Part shown: positions 8,014-16,877 of the stretch, piece after piece
How the letters are laid out: the number at the start of each line of letters is the position of its first letter
How positions within the stretch are numbered: position 1 is the stretch's first letter
NCBI GenBank assembly: GCA_023447635.1
Contig: JAEXNA010000245.1
Location: 1 to 64,000, forward strand
Length of the DNA stretch: 64,000 bases
Source of the DNA: Vulcanimicrobiota bacterium
Lineage (GTDB): Bacteria; Vulcanimicrobiota; Xenobia; Xenobiales; JADMJV01
Reading direction: 5' to 3'
Translations under genes and position numbers: made by a program
Notes under the pieces: generated by a model
Seen by the model: the letters and a program-made list of their open reading frames with translations, nothing else
What the model was told of the DNA's origin: nothing
Databases searched by the model: none

Positions 8014-9636
8014 ATGATCAAGAAGAGCTCTGACTTTATCATCTACAACGGTCGCGCGGTGGACGCCAGCGCTGCGACCGCTGGAAACGGAGCGGGAGCG
8101 GTTCCGCTAAGCGCCGGCTTGTGGCAGAAAGAAGCGCTGGAGACGGCGGGGATGTTCGGCCGCAACAGCGGCACTTTTAGCCCGGTTGGCGAACAGTTGA
8201 CCCTGTTCCCGATGGAGCCGGTAAGCTCCGTAGGTGGAGCCGGAGCGGTGGGAGGCGTCCACGCCGAGGGCGAGCCCGGCCTGCCCCACTGGGACAACTT
8301 CAAGTTCTTTGCCAAGGACAGCCAGCGCCAGGTGGCGATCCCCGCCCCCCAGTACCGTCCCCAGACGGCGGGAGCCGGCCATGCCGCCGATGCCCACTCG
8401 GCCACCAACGGCGAGCTGATCAAAGATGGCGTCACCGAACTGAAAGAAGACCACTTTCCCGGCCGCGTCTCCTACACCGGCGGCGGCCTGTACCCCGGCG
8501 GCTCGAAAGACGACCCCAAGGTCGCCGAGCAGCACCGCGACGCCCCCAACTATCGCACCACGGACCACAACAAGCGGATCCACGGCGTGGGCCAGCCCAC
8601 CAAGAAGGGGTTCCAGGACGTGCTCACCCACCTGGGCGCCAAAGACAAGCCGGTGGTCTGGACCAACAACCGGGCCGAAGCGGTGATCTACATCAACGGT
8701 CAGCCCCACAACCTGCGCGAGATGGCCTCTCGCGAAAACCTGGTTCTGAAAGAGGGCGCCACCGGCGAGGAGATCGAGGCGCTGGAAGACCAGCTCAAGC
8801 AGCGGCTGATCGCCCGCGGCAGCATCTCGATTTCGAAGGAGATCCCCGGCCAGCGCGACCCTGTTCGCGAGACCGTGCAGCTGACCGCCGATAACGTTCA
8901 GACCACCAAGGACGTGATCGAAGAGTTACGCCAGCCGCCTCACAGTTATCAGGTCGAGTACAAACGGATCCCCTTGCTTGACGAGAAGAGCCCGACGCCC
9001 GCCCAGATGGACGAAATGCGCAACTGGATGAACGAGGCGCAGAAGAAACACCCCGACCAGAACCTGGACTTCGTCTACAACTGCCACCAGGGTCGCGGCC
9101 GCACCACCACCGGCATGGTCACCGCCGGCATCACCCAGGAAGGCAAGACGTTCCAGATGGAGCTTCCTTTCGTGGGCCAGATCGGCGAAGGCTCGAAGTC
9201 GCGCACCGACCGCATCATCAACGACACCCAGCACATGCAGAACCTGCGTGAGACGGTGGACGAGATGAAAGGCAAGGCCGGAAAAGCAGCCAGCGACGCC
9301 GAGCGATTCCGCGAGCAGGCCGCCGCCGAGCAGGACCTGCAGAAGCAGAAAGAGCTTCAGGAGAAAGCCGCCCAGGCCCAGATGGAAAAGGAGAAGTACG
9401 ACGGGCGCGCCCAGGACTTCACCAAGCGTTACGCCATGCTACAGAAGTACAGCGAGTACGTGGATAAGTACGGCTCCGGGGCCACTACGCCCAGCTTCGA
9501 CGAGTGGATGGGTCAGACCGCGCAGGTGGCCGACCTGGATAAGAAGTGGGCATCGCTGAACACGCAGCTGGGCTTGCCCGCCCTTCCCGGAATGCCGCTG
9601 GCGCCCGGTCGGGACGCTAACGTCGCCTTCGCGTGA
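8014..9636 (+). CDS. paladin/PTP-like phytase-type phosphatase
   Basis: A 540-residue protein with a cysteine-dependent phosphatase loop NCHQGRGRTTTG; the nucleophile is Cys357 and the phosphate-binding arginine is Arg363. The C-x5-R-T-T-T-G form is characteristic of paladin and PTP-like inositol-phosphate phosphatases. The preceding segment (GQPTKKGFQDVLTHLGAKDKP, AVIYINGQPHNLRE) matches the paladin family. Residues 1-130 are low-complexity and lack a signal peptide. Residues 405-470 form an Ala/Glu/Gln-rich coiled coil. No general-acid Asp can be pointed to with certainty. Its stop overlaps the GTG of an acidic protein gene (GTGA), so the two are co-translated. Inositol phosphate or phosphotyrosine are the family's usual substrates. 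An effector role is speculation. Confidence 0.82.
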   Translation: MIKKSSDFIIYNGRAVDASAATAGNGAGAVPLSAGLWQKEALETAGMFGRNSGTFSPVGEQLTLFPMEPVSSVGGAGAVGGVHAEGEPGLPHWDNFKFFAKDSQRQVAIPAPQYRPQTAGAGHAADAHSATNGELIKDGVTELKEDHFPGRVSYTGGGLYPGGSKDDPKVAEQHRDAPNYRTTDHNKRIHGVGQPTKKGFQDVLTHLGAKDKPVVWTNNRAEAVIYINGQPHNLREMASRENLVLKEGATGEEIEALEDQLKQRLIARGSISISKEIPGQRDPVRETVQLTADNVQTTKDVIEELRQPPHSYQVEYKRIPLLDEKSPTPAQMDEMRNWMNEAQKKHPDQNLDFVYNCHQGRGRTTTGMVTAGITQEGKTFQMELPFVGQIGEGSKSRTDRIINDTQHMQNLRETVDEMKGKAGKAASDAERFREQAAAEQDLQKQKELQEKAAQAQMEKEKYDGRAQDFTKRYAMLQKYSEYVDKYGSGATTPSFDEWMGQTAQVADLDKKWASLNTQLGLPALPGMPLAPGRDANVAFA

Positions 9637-10355
9637 CCGGCAACGAGAACGACCCCTCGGTCGATCTGATCCTTCAGTGGAGAGACTCCGACGCTCGGCG
9701 TGACAGCGCGAGCGACAGCATCGCTGTTGGCGACCCCGAAGAGTCCGAGGCCGGGGAGGCGTTGGCCGGGGGAGGTTCAGGGGGAGAGTTCGGCAGCCTG
9801 GAGTCGATCGCCGAGGACGCACCGCTAGAGCACGCCGAGGACGAAGACGATGAGTTCGAGTGGAGCGAAGAGCGCGAGCAAGCGCTGATGGATGCCCTGG
9901 ACTCTGCCCCTGAAGGAACGCCGGCGCAGGTCCAGCAGCAGCTCGAAGCGATCGCCTCGGCCCTGGAAGCTAAAGAGCTGATCCCCGAAGCGGCGCGGCG
10001 GCTGCTGAGCGAAGTCGACGCCTACTTATTGGCTCAACTGCAGCGGGAGACCCGAAAGCGCCCGGTCGCCCATCCCGAATTCATGCAGGCGCGAGCCGAA
10101 AAGCTGAACGCTCTGGCCGCCTGGCAAGAGTGCGCGGGGGCGCTTCGCGCTTACGTCGAGACCGGCGAAGAGGTCCAGCTGAAGGTGGCCCGCTACGCCG
10201 GCGAACAGGCCTCCTCGTTCCTCTCGACATCCTGGGAGCTGCTTCTGGCGGCGGAACCGCTGGAAGACGAGGACTACGAGGATTTCGAAGATGACCTCGA
10301 CGAGCCGGAAGACGAAGAAGAGTTGGACGAGGACGGCCCCCGGGAGTCTCACTGA
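9633..10355 (+). CDS. acidic protein coupled to the phosphatase
   Basis: 240 residues, starting at a GTG that overlaps the phosphatase stop codon (GTGA), so translation is probably coupled. The protein is very acidic, with Asp/Glu-rich runs at residues 60-80 and over the last 30 residues. The middle part (about 90-205) is predicted helical by its Ala/Leu/Glu pattern. I recognise no domain. Small acidic proteins encoded beside a large enzyme can serve as chaperones or inhibitors; that reading rests only on composition and coupling. Confidence 0.7.
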   Translation: MTGNENDPSVDLILQWRDSDARRDSASDSIAVGDPEESEAGEALAGGGSGGEFGSLESIAEDAPLEHAEDEDDEFEWSEEREQALMDALDSAPEGTPAQVQQQLEAIASALEAKELIPEAARRLLSEVDAYLLAQLQRETRKRPVAHPEFMQARAEKLNALAAWQECAGALRAYVETGEEVQLKVARYAGEQASSFLSTSWELLLAAEPLEDEDYEDFEDDLDEPEDEEELDEDGPRESH

Positions 10356-10388
10356 CGAGACCCCTCAAGGGCTCCAAATCGAAGGCGT

Positions 10389-10844
10389 CTACTCGTAGAT
10401 CCAGGCCGCGTACTTCACCGGTTCGAGTTCCAGAATCACGGTGTGCCCCTTCTTCGCCTCTTCGACCAGAGGGGCGCCAAGCTTGTGGTCCAGGCTTCCG
10501 AGATACTTCTTCACGCTCTCCTCGACCACCCGCACGGTCCGCTCGTGCTCATCGACCACTCGGGCCTTCGCCCTGCCTCGAACCCCGTGAGTGACGTCAG
10601 GCCCCGAGTGGTCGATGGTGAAATAGACCCGCTCGTCTTCAGCGATCCGCTTGTCCTTGCGCGAGTCGCGCTCGACCGTGGTGACGATCCGGTCGTTCTC
10701 GAAGACGAACCAGACAGGAGCCACCACGGGCCAGCCCTGGCTGTCGTTGAAGCCCATACGTAACAGATAGGGCTTGCTGAGGATATCCCGCACCTCGGCT
10801 TCGCCGAGCAGGCGGGTGATAGAATCAGCTTTGATGATATTCAT
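10389..10844 (-). CDS. pyridoxamine 5'-phosphate oxidase-fold protein
   Basis: 151 residues from the ATG at 10844. The split-barrel flavin/F420-binding pattern of PPOX-class proteins is visible: LLRMGFNDSQGWPVVAPVWF, then RIVTTVERDSRKDKRIAEDER, VYFTIDH, and GRAKARVVDE. Proteins of this type bind FMN, F420 or haem and carry out reductions whose substrates are often unknown. The start lies 4 bases downstream of the preceding gene's stop codon, so it is the second gene of a minus-strand pair with the glycosyltransferase-like gene. In-frame codons upstream overlap that gene and have no ribosome-binding site. Confidence 0.75.
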   Translation of the reverse strand: MNIIKADSITRLLGEAEVRDILSKPYLLRMGFNDSQGWPVVAPVWFVFENDRIVTTVERDSRKDKRIAEDERVYFTIDHSGPDVTHGVRGRAKARVVDEHERTVRVVEESVKKYLGSLDHKLGAPLVEEAKKGHTVILELEPVKYAAWIYE

Positions 10845-10848
10845 AGGA

Positions 10849-11967
10849 TCAGTTTTCCGCCTCTCTGGGGTCAAGAAAACCCACACTCGGTCCGGCGCCC
10901 ATCAGGCCGCTCAGCACCCTCGCGCTGTGGGCTCGTAGCCGTTCGGCTCCCTCGACGAGACTCGGCATCAGTTCGTGCCAGCCTCCGCTCTGAACCAGAT
11001 GCGCCAGAGACTCTATCCGGTCGGCCATCTGGGCGGCGTTTCCATACTCCAACCAGGGCAGGGCCGCGCCGGCTCCCAGTGGCGTCACCAGCGGTCGCGG
11101 CAGCCCCTCGGCAAGCAGGGCCACGGAGGTCACCAGTTCATCTTCCTTCGGTCCGCGACTGGGAAGCTGGAGCGCCCCGTGACAGCCCGAAGCCAGGCTC
11201 ACGAAGTCGGAGTAGCAGAGCCATGGGGCAACCCGCCACTCGAACATCGGGTCGCCGCGTAGCGAAAGCAGGCTTTCCTCGGTAGAGGCGTGAGGCAGAT
11301 TCCCTCCAGCGACCACGAAAGTGACCTCGACGCCTCGCTCCCGCAGTAAGCGATGCGCCTCCAGTAGGGACTCCAGGTCTTTGCCCTGAGCGAAGAGCGG
11401 GCCAGGCAGGAAGAGCCTCAGCCTGTCGCGTCCCAGACTCTTCCAGGACACGCTCTCTTTCGAGCCTGCGCCCAGACTGTAGACCTGTCCCGACCACCGA
11501 GCAGTCAACTTTCGGGCCAGACGTGGCGCAAGAGTGAGCGCCTTGACCTTGCCCGACCAGAGCGCCCAGAAGATCGCGAGATAGACAGCCCCCAGGGGCC
11601 CCACCTGCGGAGCTCGGGGCGCGGGAAACTCCATCACGCGGTGCAGCAGAAACGCTGGGTTAGGGTGAAGCAAGGCGAGCAAGGTAAAGTGAACGGTATC
11701 GTCCCTGCAGGGAGAGAGGAGCAGAGCGGCACGAGACCGTTCGGAAAGCAATCGACGAGCCATCAGCAGCGCCCCACGCCAACGCGAAGCGGGAAGCCAC
11801 ACGGTCCGAGATAACCACTCCGGGCGAGCCGTCACTGTGTCGCGGTCGCGGTGCTCCTCATTCAGCCAAAGGGTCCAATCGTCACCGCTACGATCCAGTT
11901 GCTCTAACAGCGGTATCAAGACCTGGCCGTGGTAGGTCGAAGCTTCGACCAGTAAGAGTTCCCTCAT
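10849..11967 (-). CDS. glycosyltransferase-like protein (GT-B type)
   Basis: 372 residues. The C-terminal half has the organisation of GT-B glycosyltransferases: LFLPGPLFAQGKDLESLLEAHRLLRERG near residue 185-212, a strand VTFVVAGG, and a later GCHGALQLPSRGPKEDE segment where the sugar-nucleotide site would lie. The N-terminal half (LLVEASTYHGQVLIPLLEQL) fits a Rossmann-like acceptor domain with hydrophobic segments. The usual EPFG-type motif is replaced, so donor and acceptor cannot be guessed. It is diverged from the secreted DM13 gene by 125 bp, which must hold promoters for both directions, although I see none with confidence. Confidence 0.5.
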   Translation of the reverse strand: MRELLLVEASTYHGQVLIPLLEQLDRSGDDWTLWLNEEHRDRDTVTARPEWLSRTVWLPASRWRGALLMARRLLSERSRAALLLSPCRDDTVHFTLLALLHPNPAFLLHRVMEFPAPRAPQVGPLGAVYLAIFWALWSGKVKALTLAPRLARKLTARWSGQVYSLGAGSKESVSWKSLGRDRLRLFLPGPLFAQGKDLESLLEAHRLLRERGVEVTFVVAGGNLPHASTEESLLSLRGDPMFEWRVAPWLCYSDFVSLASGCHGALQLPSRGPKEDELVTSVALLAEGLPRPLVTPLGAGAALPWLEYGNAAQMADRIESLAHLVQSGGWHELMPSLVEGAERLRAHSARVLSGLMGAGPSVGFLDPREAEN

Positions 11968-12092
11968 CGGCTGAACCTTAATGGTACGGCAAACTGGCTC
12001 CTCTACTCTCGACAGCGGCTACAGCAAAGGTATGCCTTATCAGGATACGGGGGATGCCCGCTTTCCCCAGCCGCTCCTTCTAAGCTTTAGAC

Positions 12093-12482
12093 ATGAGACT
12101 CTCGATGATTGCGGCCCTCGCCGCCACGCTGTTTATCGCTTCCCCGACGCTGGCGCAGAAGGGCCCGTCGAGGCTCGACGGTGCCGTCCAAGGCACCCTC
12201 ACCAACAAGGCTCAAGGGCAGGTTCAGGTCCAGTCGACCCGCAACGGTCAGGTGGTCAAGTTCGATGACGACTTCAAAGTCGACTATCGCAACGGCGCCG
12301 AGGTGCGGCACATCCATCGCAGCACCGGCCGGGTGACCAACCTGGGGCCGCTCAAGCAGAAAGAAGGCTCCCAGGTCTACTCGGTGCCGGCCAAGGTCAA
12401 GGTCAGCAACAGCGACTTTATCACGGTGTACAGCCCGAACTACGATGAGGATGTGGCGACCGTCGAGCTCCTCGAAGAGTAA
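12093..12482 (+). CDS. secreted DM13-domain protein
   Basis: 129 residues with a clean signal peptide (MRLSMIAALAATLFIASPTLA, cleavage after ALA-like residues near 21). The mature part matches the DM13 domain: GAVQGTL at the start, a DDFKVDYRNGAEV strand, then TNLGPLKQKEGSQVYSVPA, which is very close to the family's LGPLK-G-N-GSQ-Y-IPA core. DM13 domains are proposed redox or haem-linked extracellular modules. The conserved cysteine found after the core strand in typical members is a serine here (ITVYSPNY), so that chemistry may be lost. It converges on the NHL lipoprotein gene with a 12-bp gap. Confidence 0.72.
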   Translation: MRLSMIAALAATLFIASPTLAQKGPSRLDGAVQGTLTNKAQGQVQVQSTRNGQVVKFDDDFKVDYRNGAEVRHIHRSTGRVTNLGPLKQKEGSQVYSVPAKVKVSNSDFITVYSPNYDEDVATVELLEE

Positions 12483-12494
12483 GAGTAGCCCTGA

Positions 12495-14525
12495 CTACTG
12501 AGTCCGGCCGGGCTCCGTAGGCGTCCCGAGCCCGATGAAGATCACCATGCCGTCACCGCCGGGACTGTCGAACTGGTTGGTGTTGAAGTTCGGCTTCCAG
12601 TTGTTCGACACCCAGATGTTCCCAGCCCGATCCGGGACCGCGGAAACCGAGCGCATCAGCGGCGTGTCGGAAGGCTGGTTCGTGCCGGCTTCGTTCAGCG
12701 GCGTCCCGTCGCTGAGCAGCACCGGCTCTCCCGCCGAGGGAAGAGTGAATCCTGTAGGGGGCGAGAGAGGGGTTCCCACCGGCTGACCGGAGGGAGAGCC
12801 CGGCCCGGCCAGGACGGAAACGGAGCCGTCTTCAAAGATATTGGGGATCCCGTTCTGAGGGCCAAAGTTGGCGACCCAAACGTCGCCGCCGTCGTCGATG
12901 CGAATCCCCCACGGACCGACGATCCCGCCGCCCTGGAAGGCTCCCGCCAGGGAGCCATCAGGCGCGATGCGGTAGACCGTGTCGTCGAGACCAGACGGCA
13001 CCCAGGCGTAGCCGTCGCGGTCCACATCGAGCCCCTTGTTCACCTCGCCGATGTCGGTTCGCGAGAGCAGGACGAGTTGGTCGTCCTGCAGGCGCCAGTG
13101 CGTCACGCTGTCGGGCTCTTCGAGGGCGCAGGGTTCAGAAGGGGTAGGCAATCCGACACCGGCCGTCGTGGCCCAGACGGTTCCGTCCGGGGCCAGAGCC
13201 AGGCCAAAGGGGTGACAGCCGTACGGCGCGCTCACCGATCGTGCGGGGTCGCCGTCCAGGAACACCACCAGGCTGTTGTTGCCAACGTTGGCCGTCCAGA
13301 CGTTGCCGTCTCGGTCGATCAGAATCCCCTGGACGCGGTCGGTGCCTCCGTCGTATCCGTTTTCCGGAGAGACCGGAGTGCCGTCGGGCAGATACTCCGA
13401 AACCGACCCCGTCCCCGTACCGCCCGGGCCGGGGTTCAGCCCGCCCCAGCCGAAGTTGCCAACCCAGATGTGCCCGTCGGCCGCGTTCCGAGTGATCCCG
13501 TAGCCGGCGCCCAGGACTCCGCCGCCGGTGACCGGCGAACGAGGCGTGCCGTTCGCTCCATCCGCCGGGCTGCCGTCCGGCTTGAGTACGACCACATTGG
13601 TGGTAGAAACGACGTCGTACTGTACCGTATTGTTGTTGATCCAGGCGTAGCCACGGTCGTCGAACACCGTGTTGGCGGCTCCGCCGAACGGCATGGCCGC
13701 ACTCCCCGTATTGTTGACCTTGACGGCCAGGGTCCAGGCGTCAGGCGCCTCGGCAAGTTCCGGAAGGTAAGCATCCGAGCGATGAGTGAACTCATAGATA
13801 GCGTCGACCTCGGTGGCGGGATGGCGCGCCAGACTGACTAACGCCTCGAGCGTCGACGAGGGCTCTCCTTCGGGAGTCGTCGTGAGATCCAGCAACACCT
13901 CGGTCGCCTCGGGATCCTCGACGCAGGCCGCCAGGGCGTTAGCAAGGTTGCGGGTCGAACGCAAACTGTTGGTCTGGTCGGCGTTCGGTGAGGACAGGAG
14001 TACCTGCGACGACTGACCCGTGCGGGGATCGACCAGGTTGGCGCTCATCCCGGCCGCGATGCGAAACGGCAGGATCCCGGAGGGGCGCTGCTCCGGCTCT
14101 AACAGCCGACAGGCCGCGTAGGCGCTCCCAACGGTGGTCAGTTCGTTGAGAGTGACCGAGCCTGGCAGAGCTTCGCCTATGATGGTTATGAAGGTGACTC
14201 GATCGCCCAGGTCGGCCGTCGCATAGTAGACGCCACTCGAGGCGGCCCCAGAGAGTTGGGCGCTGAACTTGCCGTCGGCCTGGCTTACCGCCTGCCCCAG
14301 CAAAGTGGCCGAGCCGTCGCCCACGACCTGGTACACACTCACCCGCGCTTCGGCCAGACCGCGCACGCCAGAGGCTCCGCCCGTCTGCACCACTCCGTTC
14401 AGAACCGCGGCCGGAGCGGGAGCGGAGGCGGAAGTGAAGACGTAGTCCCGCTGGGAGTTAGCACACCCCCCGACCATAAGGACGCCTACGATGCCAAGTT
14501 TAAGAAGGGTGCGACGGTACTGCAT
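12495..14525 (-). CDS. lipoprotein with NHL/Vgb-like beta-propeller
   Basis: 676 residues. A lipoprotein signal is present (GIVGVLMVGGC, lipobox cysteine near residue 22). Residues 40-120 look like a carboxypeptidase-regulatory-like beta-sandwich (ARVSVYQVVGDGSATLLGQAVSQ). From about 270 onward there are repeated strands of the type GHIWVGNFGWGG, GNVWTANVGNN, GTVWATTAG, GDVWVANFG and GNIWVSNNW, typical of NHL or virginiamycin-B-lyase-like propellers. Such proteins sit on the cell surface and bind ligands or partners; no enzyme motif is visible. GGAG lies 7 bases before the ATG, supporting the start. Confidence 0.78.
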   Translation of the reverse strand: MQYRRTLLKLGIVGVLMVGGCANSQRDYVFTSASAPAPAAVLNGVVQTGGASGVRGLAEARVSVYQVVGDGSATLLGQAVSQADGKFSAQLSGAASSGVYYATADLGDRVTFITIIGEALPGSVTLNELTTVGSAYAACRLLEPEQRPSGILPFRIAAGMSANLVDPRTGQSSQVLLSSPNADQTNSLRSTRNLANALAACVEDPEATEVLLDLTTTPEGEPSSTLEALVSLARHPATEVDAIYEFTHRSDAYLPELAEAPDAWTLAVKVNNTGSAAMPFGGAANTVFDDRGYAWINNNTVQYDVVSTTNVVVLKPDGSPADGANGTPRSPVTGGGVLGAGYGITRNAADGHIWVGNFGWGGLNPGPGGTGTGSVSEYLPDGTPVSPENGYDGGTDRVQGILIDRDGNVWTANVGNNSLVVFLDGDPARSVSAPYGCHPFGLALAPDGTVWATTAGVGLPTPSEPCALEEPDSVTHWRLQDDQLVLLSRTDIGEVNKGLDVDRDGYAWVPSGLDDTVYRIAPDGSLAGAFQGGGIVGPWGIRIDDGGDVWVANFGPQNGIPNIFEDGSVSVLAGPGSPSGQPVGTPLSPPTGFTLPSAGEPVLLSDGTPLNEAGTNQPSDTPLMRSVSAVPDRAGNIWVSNNWKPNFNTNQFDSPGGDGMVIFIGLGTPTEPGRTQ

Positions 14526-14597
14526 TTCATTTCTCCAGGTTGAGATTTTCAGAGATTCTCAGCCTCAATGACCGCTCCTTCTCGGACCTATGACTCC

Positions 14598-14644
14598 CCA
14601 AAAAAGAAACAGACCTCCCGGAAGAGTTCCGAGAGGCCTGTTTC
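14598..14644 (-). terminator. rho-independent terminator after groEL
   Basis: On the minus strand a long stem (GAAACAGGCCTCTCGGAA pairing with TTCCGGGAGGTCTGTTTC) is followed by TTTTTT. It ends the groES-groEL transcript. Confidence 0.85.
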
Positions 14645-14676
14645 GCGACGGGTTGACGTCGGGAGAAGGGTGGGGA

Positions 14677-16353
14677 CTAGAAGCCCATTCCGCCCATTCC
14701 ACCCATACCGCCCATGCCGCCCATTCCACCCATGCCGCCCATATCAGGCATGCCGCCGCCAGCGCCGCCATCCTTCTCGGGCTTGTCGGTGACCATGGTT
14801 TCGGTGGTCAGGACCATACCGGCAATGGAGGCCGCGTTCTGCAGAGCCGAACGGGTAACCTTAACGGGGTCGACGATACCAGCGGCAACCATGTCGACGT
14901 ACTTGTCGTTGAGGGCGTCGTAGCCTTCACCGGGCTTGAGACCCTTGACCTTCTCGACGATCACAGCGCCTTCTTGACCGGCGTTGTTGGCGATCTGCTT
15001 GAGCGGCTCGACCAGAGCGGCGCGGACGATGTCCACACCGACCTGCTCGTCAGCGGAAAGACCCTTGACGTTCTCGAGAGCCGGCAGAGCGTTGATGAAA
15101 GCGGTACCGCCGCCAGCGACGATGCCTTCTTCTACCGCAGCGCGGGTGGCCGAGAGGGCGTCTTCGATGCGGTGCTTCTTCTCTTTGAGCTCGGTCTCGG
15201 TCGCAGCGCCGACGCGGATCAGAGCCACGCCGCCGACCAGCTTGGCCAGACGCTCTTGCAGCTTCTCGCGCTCGTAGTCGGAATCGGTGTCTTCGATCTG
15301 ACGCTTGATGGTGTCGATGCGGCCCTTGATGGCGTCATCGGCTCCGGCGCCTTCCACGATGGTGGTCTCTTCCTTGGTGACCTTCACCTTGGCAGCGCGA
15401 CCCAGCATGTCCAGGCCAACCTTGTCGAGCTTGAGACCAAGCTCTTCCGAGATGACCTGACCGCCGGTCAGGATGGCGATGTCTTTGAGCATCTCCTTGC
15501 GACGGTCGCCAAAGCCGGGAGCCTTGACGGCGACCGTGGTCATGGTGCCGCGCAGCTTGTTGACGACCAGGGTGGCCAGAGCTTCGCCTTCGAGGTCTTC
15601 AGCGATGATCATCAGGGGACGCTGGGTCTGAACGACCTTCTCCAGCAGGGGAAGGATGTCGGCGATGGCGCTGATCTTCTTCTCGACGAGCAGGATGAGC
15701 GGCTCGCTGAGGATCGCTTCCATGCGCTCGGAATCGGTCACGAAGTAAGGCGAGATGTAGCCCTTATCGAACTGCATACCTTCGACGTGCTCGAGTTCGG
15801 TGGCCATGGTCTTGGACTCTTCCACCGTGATGACGCCGTCTTTGCCGACCTTGTCGATGGCGTCCGAGAGCAGCTTGCCGATCTCTTCGTCGTTGTTCGC
15901 CGAAATGGCGGCAACCTGAGCGATGGCGTCAGCCTTCTCGACGGGCTTGGCCTGCTTCTTGATCTCTTCGACGATGGCGATGACGGCCTTGTCGATGCCG
16001 CGCTTGACGAACATCGGGTTAGCGCCGGCGGTCACGTTACGCAGACCGTGCTTGATCAGGCTCTGAGCCAGGACGGTGGCGGTGGTGGTTCCGTCACCGG
16101 CCACATCATTAGTTTTTGACGCGACTTCGCGAACGAGCTGAGCGCCCATGTTCTCGAAGGGGTCTTCGACTTCGATCTCCTTGGCAACGGTCACGCCGTC
16201 CTTGGTGATGGTGGGCGAGCCGAACTTCTTGTCGATCACCACGTTACGACCGCGGGGTCCGAGGGTCACCTTCACGGCGTTGGCCAGGATGTCGGTGCCG
16301 CGCTCGAGAGCTTTGCGGGCGTTCATGTCATATTTAAGAATCTTTGCAGCCAT
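14677..16353 (-). CDS. groEL: chaperonin GroEL (Hsp60)
   Basis: 558 residues, full length. It forms the double-ring ATP-driven folding chamber with GroES. Visible signatures are VTLGPRGRNVVIDKKFGSP at the N-terminus, the nucleotide-binding GDGTTTATVL near residue 86, the apical-domain stretch around 190-330, and AAVEEGIVAGGGTAF near 405. The C-terminus is the classical GGM repeat tail, ending in MGF and longer than usual with about seven repeats. AAGGA lies 8 bases upstream of the ATG. It is the second gene of the groES-groEL operon (61-bp gap) and is followed by a strong terminator. Confidence 0.98.
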   Translation of the reverse strand: MAAKILKYDMNARKALERGTDILANAVKVTLGPRGRNVVIDKKFGSPTITKDGVTVAKEIEVEDPFENMGAQLVREVASKTNDVAGDGTTTATVLAQSLIKHGLRNVTAGANPMFVKRGIDKAVIAIVEEIKKQAKPVEKADAIAQVAAISANNDEEIGKLLSDAIDKVGKDGVITVEESKTMATELEHVEGMQFDKGYISPYFVTDSERMEAILSEPLILLVEKKISAIADILPLLEKVVQTQRPLMIIAEDLEGEALATLVVNKLRGTMTTVAVKAPGFGDRRKEMLKDIAILTGGQVISEELGLKLDKVGLDMLGRAAKVKVTKEETTIVEGAGADDAIKGRIDTIKRQIEDTDSDYEREKLQERLAKLVGGVALIRVGAATETELKEKKHRIEDALSATRAAVEEGIVAGGGTAFINALPALENVKGLSADEQVGVDIVRAALVEPLKQIANNAGQEGAVIVEKVKGLKPGEGYDALNDKYVDMVAAGIVDPVKVTRSALQNAASIAGMVLTTETMVTDKPEKDGGAGGGMPDMGGMGGMGGMGGMGGMGGMGF

Positions 16354-16414
16354 TTCTACAGTCCTTTTCGTCTTATTCTGGGATTGAGGAGAGGGTCAGA
16401 GCGAAGCGCTTGGC

Positions 16415-16720
16415 TTAGCTTTCGAACACGCCAAGAAGCTCGCGCTCTTGCATGATCAGGTACTTCTCGCCCTCGATCTTTACTTCGGTGCCGGCATACT
16501 TGCCGTACAGCACCTTGTCTCCCACCTTGACTTCGAGGGGGATGACCTTGCCGTTGTCGAGGACTTTGCCCGTGCCGACAGCGGCGATCTGGCCGATCAT
16601 CGGCTTCTCCTGAGCGGAATCCGGCAGATAGATGCCGCCAGCGGTCTTTTCTTCGCTGGGCAGGGCTTCTACCACGATGCGATCGCCGAGCGGTTTGAGA
16701 ATCGCGGTTTTGGTCGCCAT
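16415..16720 (-). CDS. groES: co-chaperonin GroES
   Basis: 101 residues beginning MATKTAILKPLGDRIVV at the ATG at 16720, preceded by GGAGG with a 7-base spacer; the longer open frame upstream is not translated. The mobile loop (EEKTAGGIYLPDSA) that docks on GroEL, and the GDKVLYGKYAGTEVKIEGEKYLI core, are intact. It caps the GroEL cavity. A hairpin in the 5' region (16747-16781) may be regulatory. The standard HrcA operator CIRCE was not found. Confidence 0.97.
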   Translation of the reverse strand: MATKTAILKPLGDRIVVEALPSEEKTAGGIYLPDSAQEKPMIGQIAAVGTGKVLDNGKVIPLEVKVGDKVLYGKYAGTEVKIEGEKYLIMQERELLGVFES

Positions 16721-16746
16721 AGGGAACCTCCAAAAAAACTTGCTTT

Positions 16747-16781
16747 GTCGAGCAAGGCCACGCCGTGGGCCCCTGCTCGAC
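16747..16781 (-). promoter_or_regulatory. hairpin in the groES 5' region
   Basis: GTCGAGCA at 16747-16754 and its exact inverse TGCTCGAC at 16774-16781 flank a 19-nt GC-rich loop, 27 bp upstream of the groES ATG. It is not the CIRCE sequence. It could be a different heat-shock operator or an RNA structure controlling groES translation; position is the only support. Confidence 0.4.
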
Positions 16782-16877
16782 TCCCTTTCTACCCCGCGCC
16801 TGATTGGCGTCAAACAAGCGAGGCGTTAGAGTTCTGTTAGAAGGGGCAGTGTTTTGGAAGCGGCGAGAACGGCGAGC

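Noticed and set aside
14590..16119. 509-codon frame opposite groEL
   Set aside because: Antisense shadow of groEL; the codon pattern is that of the GroEL reading frame.
16740..16860. CIRCE operator upstream of groES
   Set aside because: No TTAGCACTC-N9-GAGTGCTAA or close variant is present.
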